Source of the DNA: CAYVCG01 sp964449985
Lineage (GTDB): Bacteria > Bacillota > Clostridia > Lachnospirales > WRAX01
DNA: 55,984 nucleotides
NCBI GenBank assembly: GCA_964449985.1
Contig: CAYVCG010000003.1
Coordinates: 1-55,984 of the forward strand
Direction: 5' to 3'
Part shown: positions 43,394-52,682 of the stretch, in pieces
Position numbering within the stretch: the stretch's first letter is position 1
Layout of the letters: each line of letters starts with the position of its first letter
Program-made: the position numbers and the translations under genes
The notes under the pieces: model-generated
Told to the model about the DNA's origin: nothing
Database searches by the model: none
Seen by the model: only the letters and a program-made list of their open reading frames with translations

Positions 43394-45667
43394 ATGAATG
43401 GAAGACTTACTAAAAAGCTTCTGGCATTTATAATGATGCTGACGCTTATTGTCCCAAATTTATACGTATCTGCCATTGCTGCTCCTCCAAAAACCCCAGT
43501 ATTTTCGCAACAAGGCGGGTATTATGAGGAACAGTTTGATTTATCGATTTCATCTACAGATGGAGCGACTATACGTTATACCACAGATGGAAGCACACCT
43601 ACCGCTTCTTCGCCTATATGCTCAGCTCCGATCACTATTAAAGAGCAAAACAGCGCTCCGCTTGCTTCCGCTCTCGGTTACGGCAACAGATATTATATGA
43701 AGGCTACGGTCATAAGGGCTAAAGCTTTTGCAACTGATGGCACATCTTCAAGCACTGTAACGCATACATATTTTGTTGCGCCCGATATGAAAACACGGTT
43801 TACCATGCCTATATATGCGGTAACAATTGAACCGTCTGATTTTATTGGCCCTCAAGGAATGTATAGCAATCCTTACACAGACCTCAATCCGGAATGCTTA
43901 GTTGAGTATTATACTCCGGAAGGTAAATTAGGATTTAAACAAGTTTCTCTCGTTAAAATCACTGGCCACGCTTCATTAGGCGCTCCAAAAAAATCATTAA
44001 GATTTAACTTTGGCAAGGGCGAAGGAAACTTAGGCAGCTTAAAATATGACTTGATTCCAAGTACATATCAAAATTACAATTCCGACAAACGCGTTGTTGA
44101 ACACAGCAAAATATCAGCCAGAATATCAGACTGGACTGAATCAACAATCCGCGAAAATTTGACAGCGAAATTGGCAAGACCACTTCGCAACGATACAATG
44201 GAAAATGCTCAGCACGCAGTATTTATCAATGGCGAATTCTGGGGCGTTTATGCTATCCGTGAGCAAGTGGACAACAACTTCTTCGCTATGCATTATGACG
44301 GAATTAAAAAAGGCCAGATTGTATCTCTTGCGTTTGACCATACTACAGCTAATCCGGGATATGATCCTTCTGAACCGCTTTATCGCGTTTCTTATGACGA
44401 AGGCCCTAGCGGTGGCGAAGCGACTTATTATAAAAGCTTCATGGATATGTATAATATCATGGCTAAGTCTGATATGACTAATCCTGCCAACTTTGAAGAG
44501 CTTAAAAAATATGCTGACGTTGACAATCTTATAGACTGTTTCATGGTTTATTATTTCACAAATAATGATGACTGGCCGGGAAATAACGTAAAAATCTGGC
44601 GCACAGTCGATGCAGATCCAAAAGTATATGGAAAAGATCAAAAATGGAGATTTATTATACATGACTTCGATATTGCATACGCTAATCCAAACATAGACGA
44701 TATGGTTCAGCTTACAACAGACAGAGGTATTTTTGAAGCAAGAAAGCCGCCATGGGCAGCTGCTATCTTCCGTAATTTGTTTAAAAATGAGGAATTTAGA
44801 AATCTTATTGCTGCGCGCTATTCGTCTTATATCGGAACAGCATTTAAGCCAGAAGTAACGCTTTCTTATTTGGATGCATTAGTTGCTGAGGTTGAGCCGG
44901 ATATAACAAAAGATTTCTTCCGTTGGGGTGTTCAAGGTGGTTCTCTTGCTAACATCAGCACATGGAAAAACGGCCAAATAGCCGGCCTTAGAAACTTCCT
45001 TAACAACAGAAGTCTTGCAGCTCTTGGGCACATAAGAAATTATTATAACAATAATTTTAGGCTTGGATTGCCTTCGGCTTATACGCAGGTAAACTTCTCT
45101 ATTGATTCCGAGTATGGATATTTTGATGTTTCCGGTGCTCAGATCCGCCCTAACCTCTTTGGTAATGAAATGGCGTCGAACTGGGGTTCGCAATACATTC
45201 AGGGCCTTCCGATAAACATCAAAGCAGTTAGTCTAACAGATCGTGAATTTTCACATTTTGAAAAGATTATTGACGGTGTAACTGAAAAGATATATGCTGA
45301 TTCATTCACGCTTACGCCCGGATCAGCATCAGCTATTAATATTAAAGCAGTTTATGCTGAAGATGTGGTTGATCCTCCTAGCGGCGAATTGTTGTTTAGC
45401 GCCAAAGCAGAAGGAAATTCAATAATAGCAACGCTTGAAAATGGGACTGATGCAGCAGTTTCTGCCAGCCTTATTTTAGGCGTTTATGACAGCACTGGAA
45501 AGATGATTGCAAGTGAACTTGCATCCGTTAATGTTGCTGCCAGCGCATCTGCAGACTATACCTTTGGCGTTGACGCCTCAAAATACCCAGGATGCACATT
45601 TAAGGTGTTCGCATGGGATGGTAACTACATTCCTTTATTTAAAGCAATCGTTGTTGATGTTAAGTAG
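43394..45667 (+). CDS. Secreted CotH-domain protein with chitobiase-like N-terminal domain
   Basis: 757 residues. Signal peptide (RLTKKLLAFIMMLTLIVPNLYVSAIAA); residues 30-130 are a chitobiase/beta-hexosaminidase C-terminal-like beta domain (IRYTTDGSTPTASSP..). CotH-type kinase-like domain about 145-530 with KKSLRFNF, GVYAIREQVD and the metal-binding HDFDIAY. A 90-residue module at the end resembles the tail of the GH78 rhamnosidase (VFAWDGNYIPL). Secreted CotH proteins are common in gut Clostridia and may phosphorylate or bind surface proteins; the target is unknown. ATG 43394 is chosen for its GAGGT site. Confidence 0.9.
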   Translation: MNGRLTKKLLAFIMMLTLIVPNLYVSAIAAPPKTPVFSQQGGYYEEQFDLSISSTDGATIRYTTDGSTPTASSPICSAPITIKEQNSAPLASALGYGNRYYMKATVIRAKAFATDGTSSSTVTHTYFVAPDMKTRFTMPIYAVTIEPSDFIGPQGMYSNPYTDLNPECLVEYYTPEGKLGFKQVSLVKITGHASLGAPKKSLRFNFGKGEGNLGSLKYDLIPSTYQNYNSDKRVVEHSKISARISDWTESTIRENLTAKLARPLRNDTMENAQHAVFINGEFWGVYAIREQVDNNFFAMHYDGIKKGQIVSLAFDHTTANPGYDPSEPLYRVSYDEGPSGGEATYYKSFMDMYNIMAKSDMTNPANFEELKKYADVDNLIDCFMVYYFTNNDDWPGNNVKIWRTVDADPKVYGKDQKWRFIIHDFDIAYANPNIDDMVQLTTDRGIFEARKPPWAAAIFRNLFKNEEFRNLIAARYSSYIGTAFKPEVTLSYLDALVAEVEPDITKDFFRWGVQGGSLANISTWKNGQIAGLRNFLNNRSLAALGHIRNYYNNNFRLGLPSAYTQVNFSIDSEYGYFDVSGAQIRPNLFGNEMASNWGSQYIQGLPINIKAVSLTDREFSHFEKIIDGVTEKIYADSFTLTPGSASAINIKAVYAEDVVDPPSGELLFSAKAEGNSIIATLENGTDAAVSASLILGVYDSTGKMIASELASVNVAASASADYTFGVDASKYPGCTFKVFAWDGNYIPLFKAIVVDVK

Positions 45668-45683
45668 CCATACAAACTAAAAG

Positions 45684-45712
45684 AACCCCCGCTTATTAGG
45701 CGGGGGTTTTGT
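45684..45712. terminator. Strong bidirectional terminator
   Basis: AACCCCCGC (45684-45692) pairs with GCGGGGGTT (45700-45708), followed by TTGTTG on the plus strand and AAAAG/TTTT on the other. Ends both the CotH gene and the convergent asnB. Confidence 0.85.
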
Positions 45713-45727
45713 TGTATAAAGCATAAT

Positions 45728-47545
45728 TTAAGCAAAATACTGCTCATACCATACCAAAAACATATAAACAGTCCAGATTTTTCTGCTATAATCCCGTTTA
45801 CCGGATTTATGACGGTCAAGCAACTGTATAAGCTTTTCAGAATTGAAATATTTTTCGCAAACAGGTGATTTAAATGCAGTTTTAACAGTGTTGTAGTACT
45901 TGTCGTCCCGAAGCCAAATACGTATGGGAACAGGGAAACCAAGCTTCTTTTTATCAGCAACTTCCTGCGGCAAATGATCTTTAGCAGCCATCCTGAATGC
46001 GTATTTCGTCGCTTGCTTGTTTACTCTAAAATCAGTTTGGATTTTGGAGGCCACGTTAAAAACCTCTTTATCAAGATAAGGCACACGCACTTCAAGCGAA
46101 TGAGCCATGCTCATTTTATCGGCTTTCAAAAGAATATCCCCAACCAGCCATAAATGAATGTCTATAAACTGCATCTTCGTAATATCGTCTTGATCCTGAA
46201 CCTTATCATAAAATGGTTTTGTTATGTCTGCAGGCAAAGTCCCCTTAGGATTTTTCAACACTTCATTTCTTTCGTCAACGCTGAACATGTTAGCATTTCC
46301 TATAAATCTTTCTTCAACAGACTTGCTTGCTCTTATGAAGAAATTCTTGCCCTTAAAAGAAAATGGAATAAGGCGCACAAGCTTTGCAAAGAACTTCCTT
46401 ATAATCATGGGCATGTCCGTCATTATTCTTAAATCTATCGGCTCTTTGTATATGTTATAACCTCCAAAAAACTCGTCCGCTCCTTCGCCGGAAAGCGCGA
46501 CCTTTACATGGCGGGAAGCGATTTGGCTAACAAAAAACAAAGCCACCGCGGATGGATCTGCCAAGGGCTCGTCCATATGATATTGAACCTTAGGAAGGAT
46601 ATCCCAATATTCCTCAGTTGTTATCATTTTATTATAATTATCAATGCCGACAGCATTAGATAAAGTTTTTGCATATTCTATCTCGTTATATTTATCATAA
46701 TCAAAACCGACTGTAAACGTTTTATCGCCTTTAAAACAAGCGGCAATATAGCTTGAATCTACGCCGGAAGATAAAAACGAGCCGACCTCAACATCACTAA
46801 TTTTATGTGCTTTTATAGAATCCTGAACAACTGCATCTATTTCATTTATCGTGGTTTCCAAAGATTTCTCTTTCGGTGCAAACTTAGGTTCCCAATATCT
46901 GTGGGTAGAAAGCTTTCCATCTTTAAAAATCAAATAATGCGCTGGCATAAGCCTGAATACGCCTTTAAAAAACGTTTCCGGCAAAACAGAATATTGGAAT
47001 GTGAGATAATTTTCCAAGGCATCTTCATTAAATTCCTTAACAAAATTCGGGTGCGCAAGAAAGCTTTTAATTTCAGAGCCAAATATAATATCATCGCCCA
47101 TAAATCCATAATAAAAAGGCTTTATTCCAAAAAAATCACGAGCAGCAAATATTTGATTAATATTCTTATCATAGATTACAAATGCAAACATCCCGCGCAG
47201 GTATTCAAGCATATCCGTGCCATATTCTTCATAGAGATGAACCAGCGTCTCTGTATCGGATTTTGTGGAAAAGGAATGCCCCTTTTCCTCCAGCATTGCC
47301 CTTAACTGCTTATAGTTATATATCTCTCCGTTAAAAACAACAACAACGCTGCCATCTTCATTAAAAATAGGCTGCGCTCCATCACTAAGGTCTATAATGC
47401 TAAGCCTTCTAAAACCCAACGTAACACAATCATCACTATATGTTCCAAAGCTGTCCGGCCCCCTGTGTATAATCGAATCCGACATAGCCTTTATTATTTC
47501 TTCCTTATTTTCCGGCGCGCCTGTAAAGCCGACAATCCCGCACAT
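45728..47545 (-). CDS. asnB: Asparagine synthase (glutamine-hydrolysing)
   Basis: 605 residues, full length. Makes asparagine from aspartate using glutamine and ATP. MCGIVGF with the Cys1 nucleophile starts the glutaminase domain; RGPDSFG and NGEIYNY follow. The synthetase domain has the ATP-pyrophosphatase loop LSSGVDSSYIAA (a Ser replaces the first Gly of the usual SGG). No T-box or other leader is seen in the 125 bases upstream. Confidence 0.95.
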   Translation of the reverse strand: MCGIVGFTGAPENKEEIIKAMSDSIIHRGPDSFGTYSDDCVTLGFRRLSIIDLSDGAQPIFNEDGSVVVVFNGEIYNYKQLRAMLEEKGHSFSTKSDTETLVHLYEEYGTDMLEYLRGMFAFVIYDKNINQIFAARDFFGIKPFYYGFMGDDIIFGSEIKSFLAHPNFVKEFNEDALENYLTFQYSVLPETFFKGVFRLMPAHYLIFKDGKLSTHRYWEPKFAPKEKSLETTINEIDAVVQDSIKAHKISDVEVGSFLSSGVDSSYIAACFKGDKTFTVGFDYDKYNEIEYAKTLSNAVGIDNYNKMITTEEYWDILPKVQYHMDEPLADPSAVALFFVSQIASRHVKVALSGEGADEFFGGYNIYKEPIDLRIMTDMPMIIRKFFAKLVRLIPFSFKGKNFFIRASKSVEERFIGNANMFSVDERNEVLKNPKGTLPADITKPFYDKVQDQDDITKMQFIDIHLWLVGDILLKADKMSMAHSLEVRVPYLDKEVFNVASKIQTDFRVNKQATKYAFRMAAKDHLPQEVADKKKLGFPVPIRIWLRDDKYYNTVKTAFKSPVCEKYFNSEKLIQLLDRHKSGKRDYSRKIWTVYMFLVWYEQYFA

Positions 47546-47670
47546 TTTTGTCTTCCTCCCATAGTTAAAAGCAGCATAAAGAATAGTTATGCCATTTTAA
47601 GTTCTCTTTTGTTGCCCCAATATCCCCGCTTTACAGCTCTTTAATCTCCTGATTTTATGTATGCAGGCTT

Positions 47671-48063
47671 TTAAATTTCGCGTTCGTCGCAGGGCAGGAT
47701 GTCCTTCACATTTTCAATAGTGTCTGCAGCAATGAACTTTGTTGTTATAAGGCAAATGAAATTGTCATTATTCAAACCAACAAGCTTGCCAGCAATAGAT
47801 TTGCCCTTATTTGTTATAATCCTGACAGACATTCCCCTTGTAAACGTTTTATCCTTAAACTCTACTTCTGTTTTCGGAAAAAGGACACAACAATGCTCAA
47901 ACACTTTTTTAAATTCATTCTCTTTATATTCAAACACATTGGAATTTATAAACACAAACTTAATAACCTTTTCCAGCCATAAAACAAGCTTTGTCAAAAA
48001 GTATGCCACAACAGCAATAATCAGAAATTTTTCGAAAGACAATGCGTTTAAAAAGTTAAGCAT
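47671..48063 (-). CDS. Small membrane protein, unknown
   Basis: 130 residues: a hydrophobic helix near the N-terminus (FLIIAVVAYFLTKLVLWL) followed by a soluble domain with strands KGKSIAGKLVGLNNDNFICLIT and GMSVRIITN that resembles a small SH3/KOW-like barrel. Its start lies three bases from the decarboxylase stop, so they are probably co-transcribed. No family recognised; a regulatory or anchoring role for the decarboxylase is conceivable. Confidence 0.65.
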   Translation of the reverse strand: MLNFLNALSFEKFLIIAVVAYFLTKLVLWLEKVIKFVFINSNVFEYKENEFKKVFEHCCVLFPKTEVEFKDKTFTRGMSVRIITNKGKSIAGKLVGLNNDNFICLITTKFIAADTIENVKDILPCDEREI

Positions 48064-48066
48064 AAA

Positions 48067-49509
48067 TTAACCTTCCCTCTTAATTATTCTTAAATGAGCA
48101 TCTTTGTTATTATCAAATTCCAAACCCAAAACCGAAATCTTATTTTTAAAATAAAAATTAATGCTATCGATACTTTCTTGGGATATAATCTCGCCGGGAA
48201 CCACAATAGGAATGCCGGGAGGATATGGGATAATAAACGAGGATGAAACCGCCCCGATGCTTTTGTTTAATCCAATATACTCGAAAGGCCTATCTACGCT
48301 TTCCCTTGGAGTATAAACACTTTTTGGAATATTTAGTATAGAATTTTCTGTTTTCAAATAGTTTTTAGCATTTATTTTGAGTGATATGCAAGATATGCCT
48401 TCAAACAGCCTGTTAAAGCCTTGCCTAGTGTCCGCAGGAGAAGTCATAGCTATAATATGGCCGGGATAACTTGCTTCGATTTGGATATTGTGCTTGCAAA
48501 AAAGCTGTTGTTCAAGCTCATATCCATCTATATCAGGAGAACAAACCAAAAATGTCAGCTTGCCTAAGTCCAAATCAAATACATTAAGATCATTATTGTT
48601 TTCCATAAGCTTTATTGCTTCAAAACCTTTGCACAACTCACGAAACTCGGATAAAAGGCTTACATACTGTGAGAAAACTTCAGGATTGGTTGATAATTTA
48701 TCAAGGCAATAGTCCGCACATGCAAGAAAGATATATGATGGGCTGCTGGTCTGCAGCATAGCAAGCATTGTTTTTAACTGTTCCTTAGGCGCACGCTCAC
48801 CTTTAACGTGCAAAATGGCAGTTTGCGTCAAAGCCGGCAATGTCTTATGAAGGCTTTGTATAACAATATCCGCCTCAAGCTCAACAGCGCTTTTGGGGAA
48901 ATAATCCGAAAAAGCAAAATGCGCTCCGTGAGCCTCGTCAACAATCAAAATTTTGCCTTTTTCGTGTACTATACCAGCAATAGTTTTTATATCAGACACA
49001 ATACCTTCGTAAGTCGGGCTTGTTATAACAACCGCTACAATACTATCGTCATTTTCTAATGCAGTTTTAACATCTTCTGGCCTAATAATGCCCGCTATAC
49101 CAAAATTTGTTATTCCCGGCATAATATAAACAGGCTCCGCACCGGAAACTATAAGACCGGCATAAACGCTTCTGTGGCAGTTTCTTGCAACTAGCACCTT
49201 GTTGTGTTTTGTCCCGGATAGCGCAACCGCGCAAATAGCCGCAATCATACCGCCGGTCGAACCGTTAACAACAAAAAAGCTTTCATCGGCCTTAAAAATG
49301 TTTTTAGCCCGGTTTTGAGCCTCCATAATAATGCTTTTGGGGTTGTGGAGATTATCCATTCCAGGTATTTCTGTAACATCCAAATCAAGAAAATCCCAAG
49401 GCAAACCCGAAGGGAAAAAGCTTGAGTTGCGCTTATGGCCCGGCATATGGAATGGATACACGTCCTTTTCGCTATACTTCCTTATATGTTTAAACAACGT
49501 TGTATCCAT
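48067..49509 (-). CDS. Orn/Lys/Arg decarboxylase family enzyme
   Basis: 480 residues, the short Firmicute form (SpeA/Cad-like, aspartate-aminotransferase fold) that makes a polyamine or diamine. Typical start: KYSEKDVYPFHMPGHKRN. VDEAHGAHFAF and the PLP lysine in SLHKTLPALTQTA are present, as is NGSTGGMIAAICA. Substrate choice among arginine, lysine and ornithine cannot be read here. ATG 49509 is used because GGGGTGG lies just before it; TTG 49521 is inside that site. Confidence 0.9.
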   Translation of the reverse strand: MDTTLFKHIRKYSEKDVYPFHMPGHKRNSSFFPSGLPWDFLDLDVTEIPGMDNLHNPKSIIMEAQNRAKNIFKADESFFVVNGSTGGMIAAICAVALSGTKHNKVLVARNCHRSVYAGLIVSGAEPVYIMPGITNFGIAGIIRPEDVKTALENDDSIVAVVITSPTYEGIVSDIKTIAGIVHEKGKILIVDEAHGAHFAFSDYFPKSAVELEADIVIQSLHKTLPALTQTAILHVKGERAPKEQLKTMLAMLQTSSPSYIFLACADYCLDKLSTNPEVFSQYVSLLSEFRELCKGFEAIKLMENNNDLNVFDLDLGKLTFLVCSPDIDGYELEQQLFCKHNIQIEASYPGHIIAMTSPADTRQGFNRLFEGISCISLKINAKNYLKTENSILNIPKSVYTPRESVDRPFEYIGLNKSIGAVSSSFIIPYPPGIPIVVPGEIISQESIDSINFYFKNKISVLGLEFDNNKDAHLRIIKREG

Positions 49510-49615
49510 TTTCCACCCCAACTATATTGCTCATACAAAAATCCAATGAAAACCAAATATTATTAGATTATACCTTTTGATTTGTTACAGTGTCAAGTAC
49601 ATAAAATAAAGAATA

Positions 49616-49670
49616 ATGTCGAATCATGACGCACGATTTTTTTGATTTTTTTGTAATAAAATGTTATAGT
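49616..49670 (+). promoter_or_regulatory. Promoter and possible Spo0A box of the Spo0E-like gene
   Basis: TTGATT (49642-49647), 17 bases, TATAGT (49665-49670). ATGTCGAA at 49616-49623 matches the Spo0A box TTGTCGAA in seven of eight bases. The same exact box occurs inside the gene at 49797-49804, which may be coincidental. Confidence 0.5.
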
Positions 49671-49721
49671 TGAAAAGCATCTGGTCGTTATATATTAAAG
49701 ACGTTTAGGGAGAGGCAAGCA

Positions 49722-49892
49722 ATGACACTCAACGATAGGATTAATGAGGCAAGGGACAAGCTAAACCAAGAGATTGCAAAGCATAACTATTTATTATTGT
49801 CGAATAAAATAATAAGGTTAAGCAGAAAATTGGACAGGCTGTTGTTGCTGCAATATCAGTGTGATAATAAATACGAAGTATGTGAAGAATAA
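49722..49892 (+). CDS. Spo0E-like aspartyl-phosphatase
   Basis: 56 residues, too short for many gene finders. Two helices with the family motif LSRKLDRLLLL (S-x-x-L-D-x-L-L) after a first helix RINEARDKLNQEIAK. Spo0E proteins remove phosphate from Spo0A and delay sporulation. GGGAGAGG precedes the ATG. Implies that the organism has a Spo0A system, although no other sporulation gene is in view except the loosely related CotH domain. Confidence 0.8.
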   Translation: MTLNDRINEARDKLNQEIAKHNYLLLSNKIIRLSRKLDRLLLLQYQCDNKYEVCEE

Positions 49893-50030
49893 AACCTCAT
49901 CGCTTATATTTGCCCATGGTTTTGTAATAACAATAAAAATAATGTATAAAATAAGCTTTAAATATGTTATGATGTACATATTAAAAATATAAGCGTTTTT
50001 TACAAGCATTTAGGAATAGAGGTTAAATTA

Positions 50031-52682
50031 ATGGGTAAGATGATGCTGATAGATGGAAACAGCATAATAAACAGAGCGTTTTATGCTATGCCGTTATTGT
50101 CAAACAAAAATGGCGAGTATACAAACGCCGTATACGGTTTTCTAAATATTTTCTTTAAATTTTTGGACGAGGAAAAGCCAGATAACATTGTCGTGGCTTT
50201 TGACCTGCCTGCTCCTACTTTTCGCCATGAACTTTTTGAAGAATATAAAGGAACAAGAAGGGGCATGCCTGACGAGCTTCGCCCCCAATTACCGCTTTTA
50301 AAAAATCTGCTTTGCAAAATGAATATATGTATAGTTGAAAAAGAAGGCTTTGAAGCAGACGATGTTTTAGGAACAATTGCTAAAGCATCAGAAAAGAAAG
50401 GTAAGGATGTCGTTGTGATATCAGGCGACAGAGATTTATTGCAAATTTGTTCTAATAAAATAAAGGTACGTATACCAAAAACCAAGGGTGGCAAAACCGA
50501 GGTCGAGGATTATACAGAGGATGACGTTTTTAATCTTATGGGCGTTACCCCGCTGGAATATATCGACGTTAAAGCGCTTATGGGCGATACATCTGATAAT
50601 ATACCAGGAGTTCCGGGCATTGGCGAAAAAACTGCTCTTAAAATAATTCAGCAGTTTAAGTCAGTTGAAAATGCGATCCAGAATGCCCCTTTAGTTACGC
50701 CAAAGAAAGCATCAGAAAATTTAACTGCGTTTGCACAGCAGGCTCTTTTAAGCAAACGTTTGGCAGAGATAAATCTTGATGTTCCTATCGAATTTGATAT
50801 TAACGAAACTAAGCTTGACCTAACAAAAGTATATAATCCACATGCCTTTGAAGAAATCAAACGCCTTGAATTTAAAACATACTTTTCCCGATTTGATATA
50901 ATAGAACAACCTATATCAACCAATGCTAGTTTTGAATTTAATATTATTACAGAAGCTGATTCAATAAGCAAATTTATAGATGAAATGCTCAAAAAAGAGC
51001 TTGTAGCTTATAAAATAATTATTCATGATAAAAAAATAATAGGCATATCTTTTTCATATGAAAACGGTAAGGCAAGCTTTATCAAAAATGATGAGCACAA
51101 ACTTATCGAGCTTTGTATGCTTTTTTTTGATTCCGATGTAAAAAAGATTGCTCTTGATTTAAAAAAAGACCTTATTGCTTTGAACAAGTTTGGTTGTGAA
51201 ATAAAAAATGTTGTTTTTGATGTTATGCTAGCGGGCTACATATTAAATGCATCTAGTGATACGTATGAGTTTAACGATATTGCCCTGGAAATACTTAACG
51301 AAACCTACACCCCTGCGGACGAATTTTTTGGAAAAGGCCGTTTAAGAAAAAGTCTGGAACAAATCCCTGAATCAGAGCTGGGAGAGTATTGCGCGCGCCA
51401 GGCTGACGTTATATACAGAGCCTATCCTCATATGAAAGAAGCGATAGAAACTAACTGCCAAAATCAATTGTTTTATGAAATCGAAATGCCGCTCATTTAT
51501 GTGCTTAAAGATATGGAAATTCACGGAATCAAGGTCGATAAAGCTGCGTTAAAGGCATATGGAAGCGCGCTTGACAAAAGAATTGATATAGTGACAAAAA
51601 ACATATACAATCTGGCCGGAGAAGAATTTAATATAAATTCCCCAAAGCAGTTGGGCGTTATATTATTTGAAAAGCTTGGCCTTAAAGGCGGCAAAAAGAC
51701 AAAAACAGGTTATTCCACAGCAGCAGAGGTTTTGGAAAAGCTAGTCGGTTCTCACGAGATTATTTCTCTTATAATGGAATATAGGACGTTATCAAAGCTA
51801 AAATCCACGTATGTTGATGGTCTGCTCGGCGTACTAGACGAAGCTACATCGAAAATATATTCCACCTTTAATCAGGCTGTTACAACAACAGGCCGCATAA
51901 GCAGCACCGAGCCAAACCTGCAAAACATACCAATACGTTTGGAGCTTGGCAGAGAGCTTCGTAAAATATTTATTCCAACTGATGACAGTTATGTTTTCGT
52001 TGATGCGGACTACAGCCAGATAGAGCTTAGAATACTAGCCCATATGTCCAATGATGAAACATTTATAAATGCCTTTAAACAAGGCCAGGATATTCACAGG
52101 CTGACTGCATCACAGGTTTTTAAAACCCCATATGAAAACGTAACAAACCTTCAAAGAAGCAACGCAAAAGCTGTTAATTTCGGCATTGTATACGGCATCG
52201 GCGCATACAGTCTAAGCCAGGATCTGGGTATAACAATGCGTGAGGCGGATCGTTATATAAAAGGTTATTATGACAAATACCCGCGTATGAGAGGATACTT
52301 TGATAAAACGATTGAGGAGGCAAGAGCAACAGGTTATGCCACAACGATTTTTAACAGGCGCAGATATATCCCAGAGCTTAACGGGAGCAATTTTATAAAA
52401 AGGGCTTTCGGCGAGCGTGTCGCTATGAATATGCCAGTTCAAGGCAGCGCAGCGGATATAATAAAGATAGCTATGGTTCGTATTTTTAACCGATTAAAAG
52501 CAGAAGGACTAAAATCCCGCCTTATTCTACAGGTTCATGATGAGCTTTTAATAGAAGCCAAACGTGATGAACTGCATCTGGTTATGCCAATGCTGGAAGA
52601 AGAAATGATAAATGCAGCCAGCTTACAGGTTCCGCTGGAAACAGATGTTAAATCTGGCGAAAATTGGTTTGAAGCGCATTAA
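50031..52682 (+). CDS. polA: DNA polymerase I
   Basis: 883 residues. 5'-3' exonuclease domain to about 290 (DGNSIINRAFYAMPLL; GDTSDNIPGVPGIGEKTA). The middle domain has lost the D-x-E of the proofreading site (AYKIIIHDKKI stands where FDTETDS is expected), although FDVMLAGYIL and ADVIYRAY remain, so 3'-5' proofreading is predicted absent, as in Bacillus Pol I. Polymerase motifs: DADYSQIELRILAH, RSNAKAVNFGIVYG and QVHDELLIE. Its stop overlaps the stop of the convergent VanW gene by 4 nt. Confidence 0.97.
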   Translation: MGKMMLIDGNSIINRAFYAMPLLSNKNGEYTNAVYGFLNIFFKFLDEEKPDNIVVAFDLPAPTFRHELFEEYKGTRRGMPDELRPQLPLLKNLLCKMNICIVEKEGFEADDVLGTIAKASEKKGKDVVVISGDRDLLQICSNKIKVRIPKTKGGKTEVEDYTEDDVFNLMGVTPLEYIDVKALMGDTSDNIPGVPGIGEKTALKIIQQFKSVENAIQNAPLVTPKKASENLTAFAQQALLSKRLAEINLDVPIEFDINETKLDLTKVYNPHAFEEIKRLEFKTYFSRFDIIEQPISTNASFEFNIITEADSISKFIDEMLKKELVAYKIIIHDKKIIGISFSYENGKASFIKNDEHKLIELCMLFFDSDVKKIALDLKKDLIALNKFGCEIKNVVFDVMLAGYILNASSDTYEFNDIALEILNETYTPADEFFGKGRLRKSLEQIPESELGEYCARQADVIYRAYPHMKEAIETNCQNQLFYEIEMPLIYVLKDMEIHGIKVDKAALKAYGSALDKRIDIVTKNIYNLAGEEFNINSPKQLGVILFEKLGLKGGKKTKTGYSTAAEVLEKLVGSHEIISLIMEYRTLSKLKSTYVDGLLGVLDEATSKIYSTFNQAVTTTGRISSTEPNLQNIPIRLELGRELRKIFIPTDDSYVFVDADYSQIELRILAHMSNDETFINAFKQGQDIHRLTASQVFKTPYENVTNLQRSNAKAVNFGIVYGIGAYSLSQDLGITMREADRYIKGYYDKYPRMRGYFDKTIEEARATGYATTIFNRRRYIPELNGSNFIKRAFGERVAMNMPVQGSAADIIKIAMVRIFNRLKAEGLKSRLILQVHDELLIEAKRDELHLVMPMLEEEMINAASLQVPLETDVKSGENWFEAH

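Noticed and set aside
47546..47670. T-box or other leader before asnB
   Set aside because: No T-box sequence or terminator/antiterminator pair is visible in the 125 bases.
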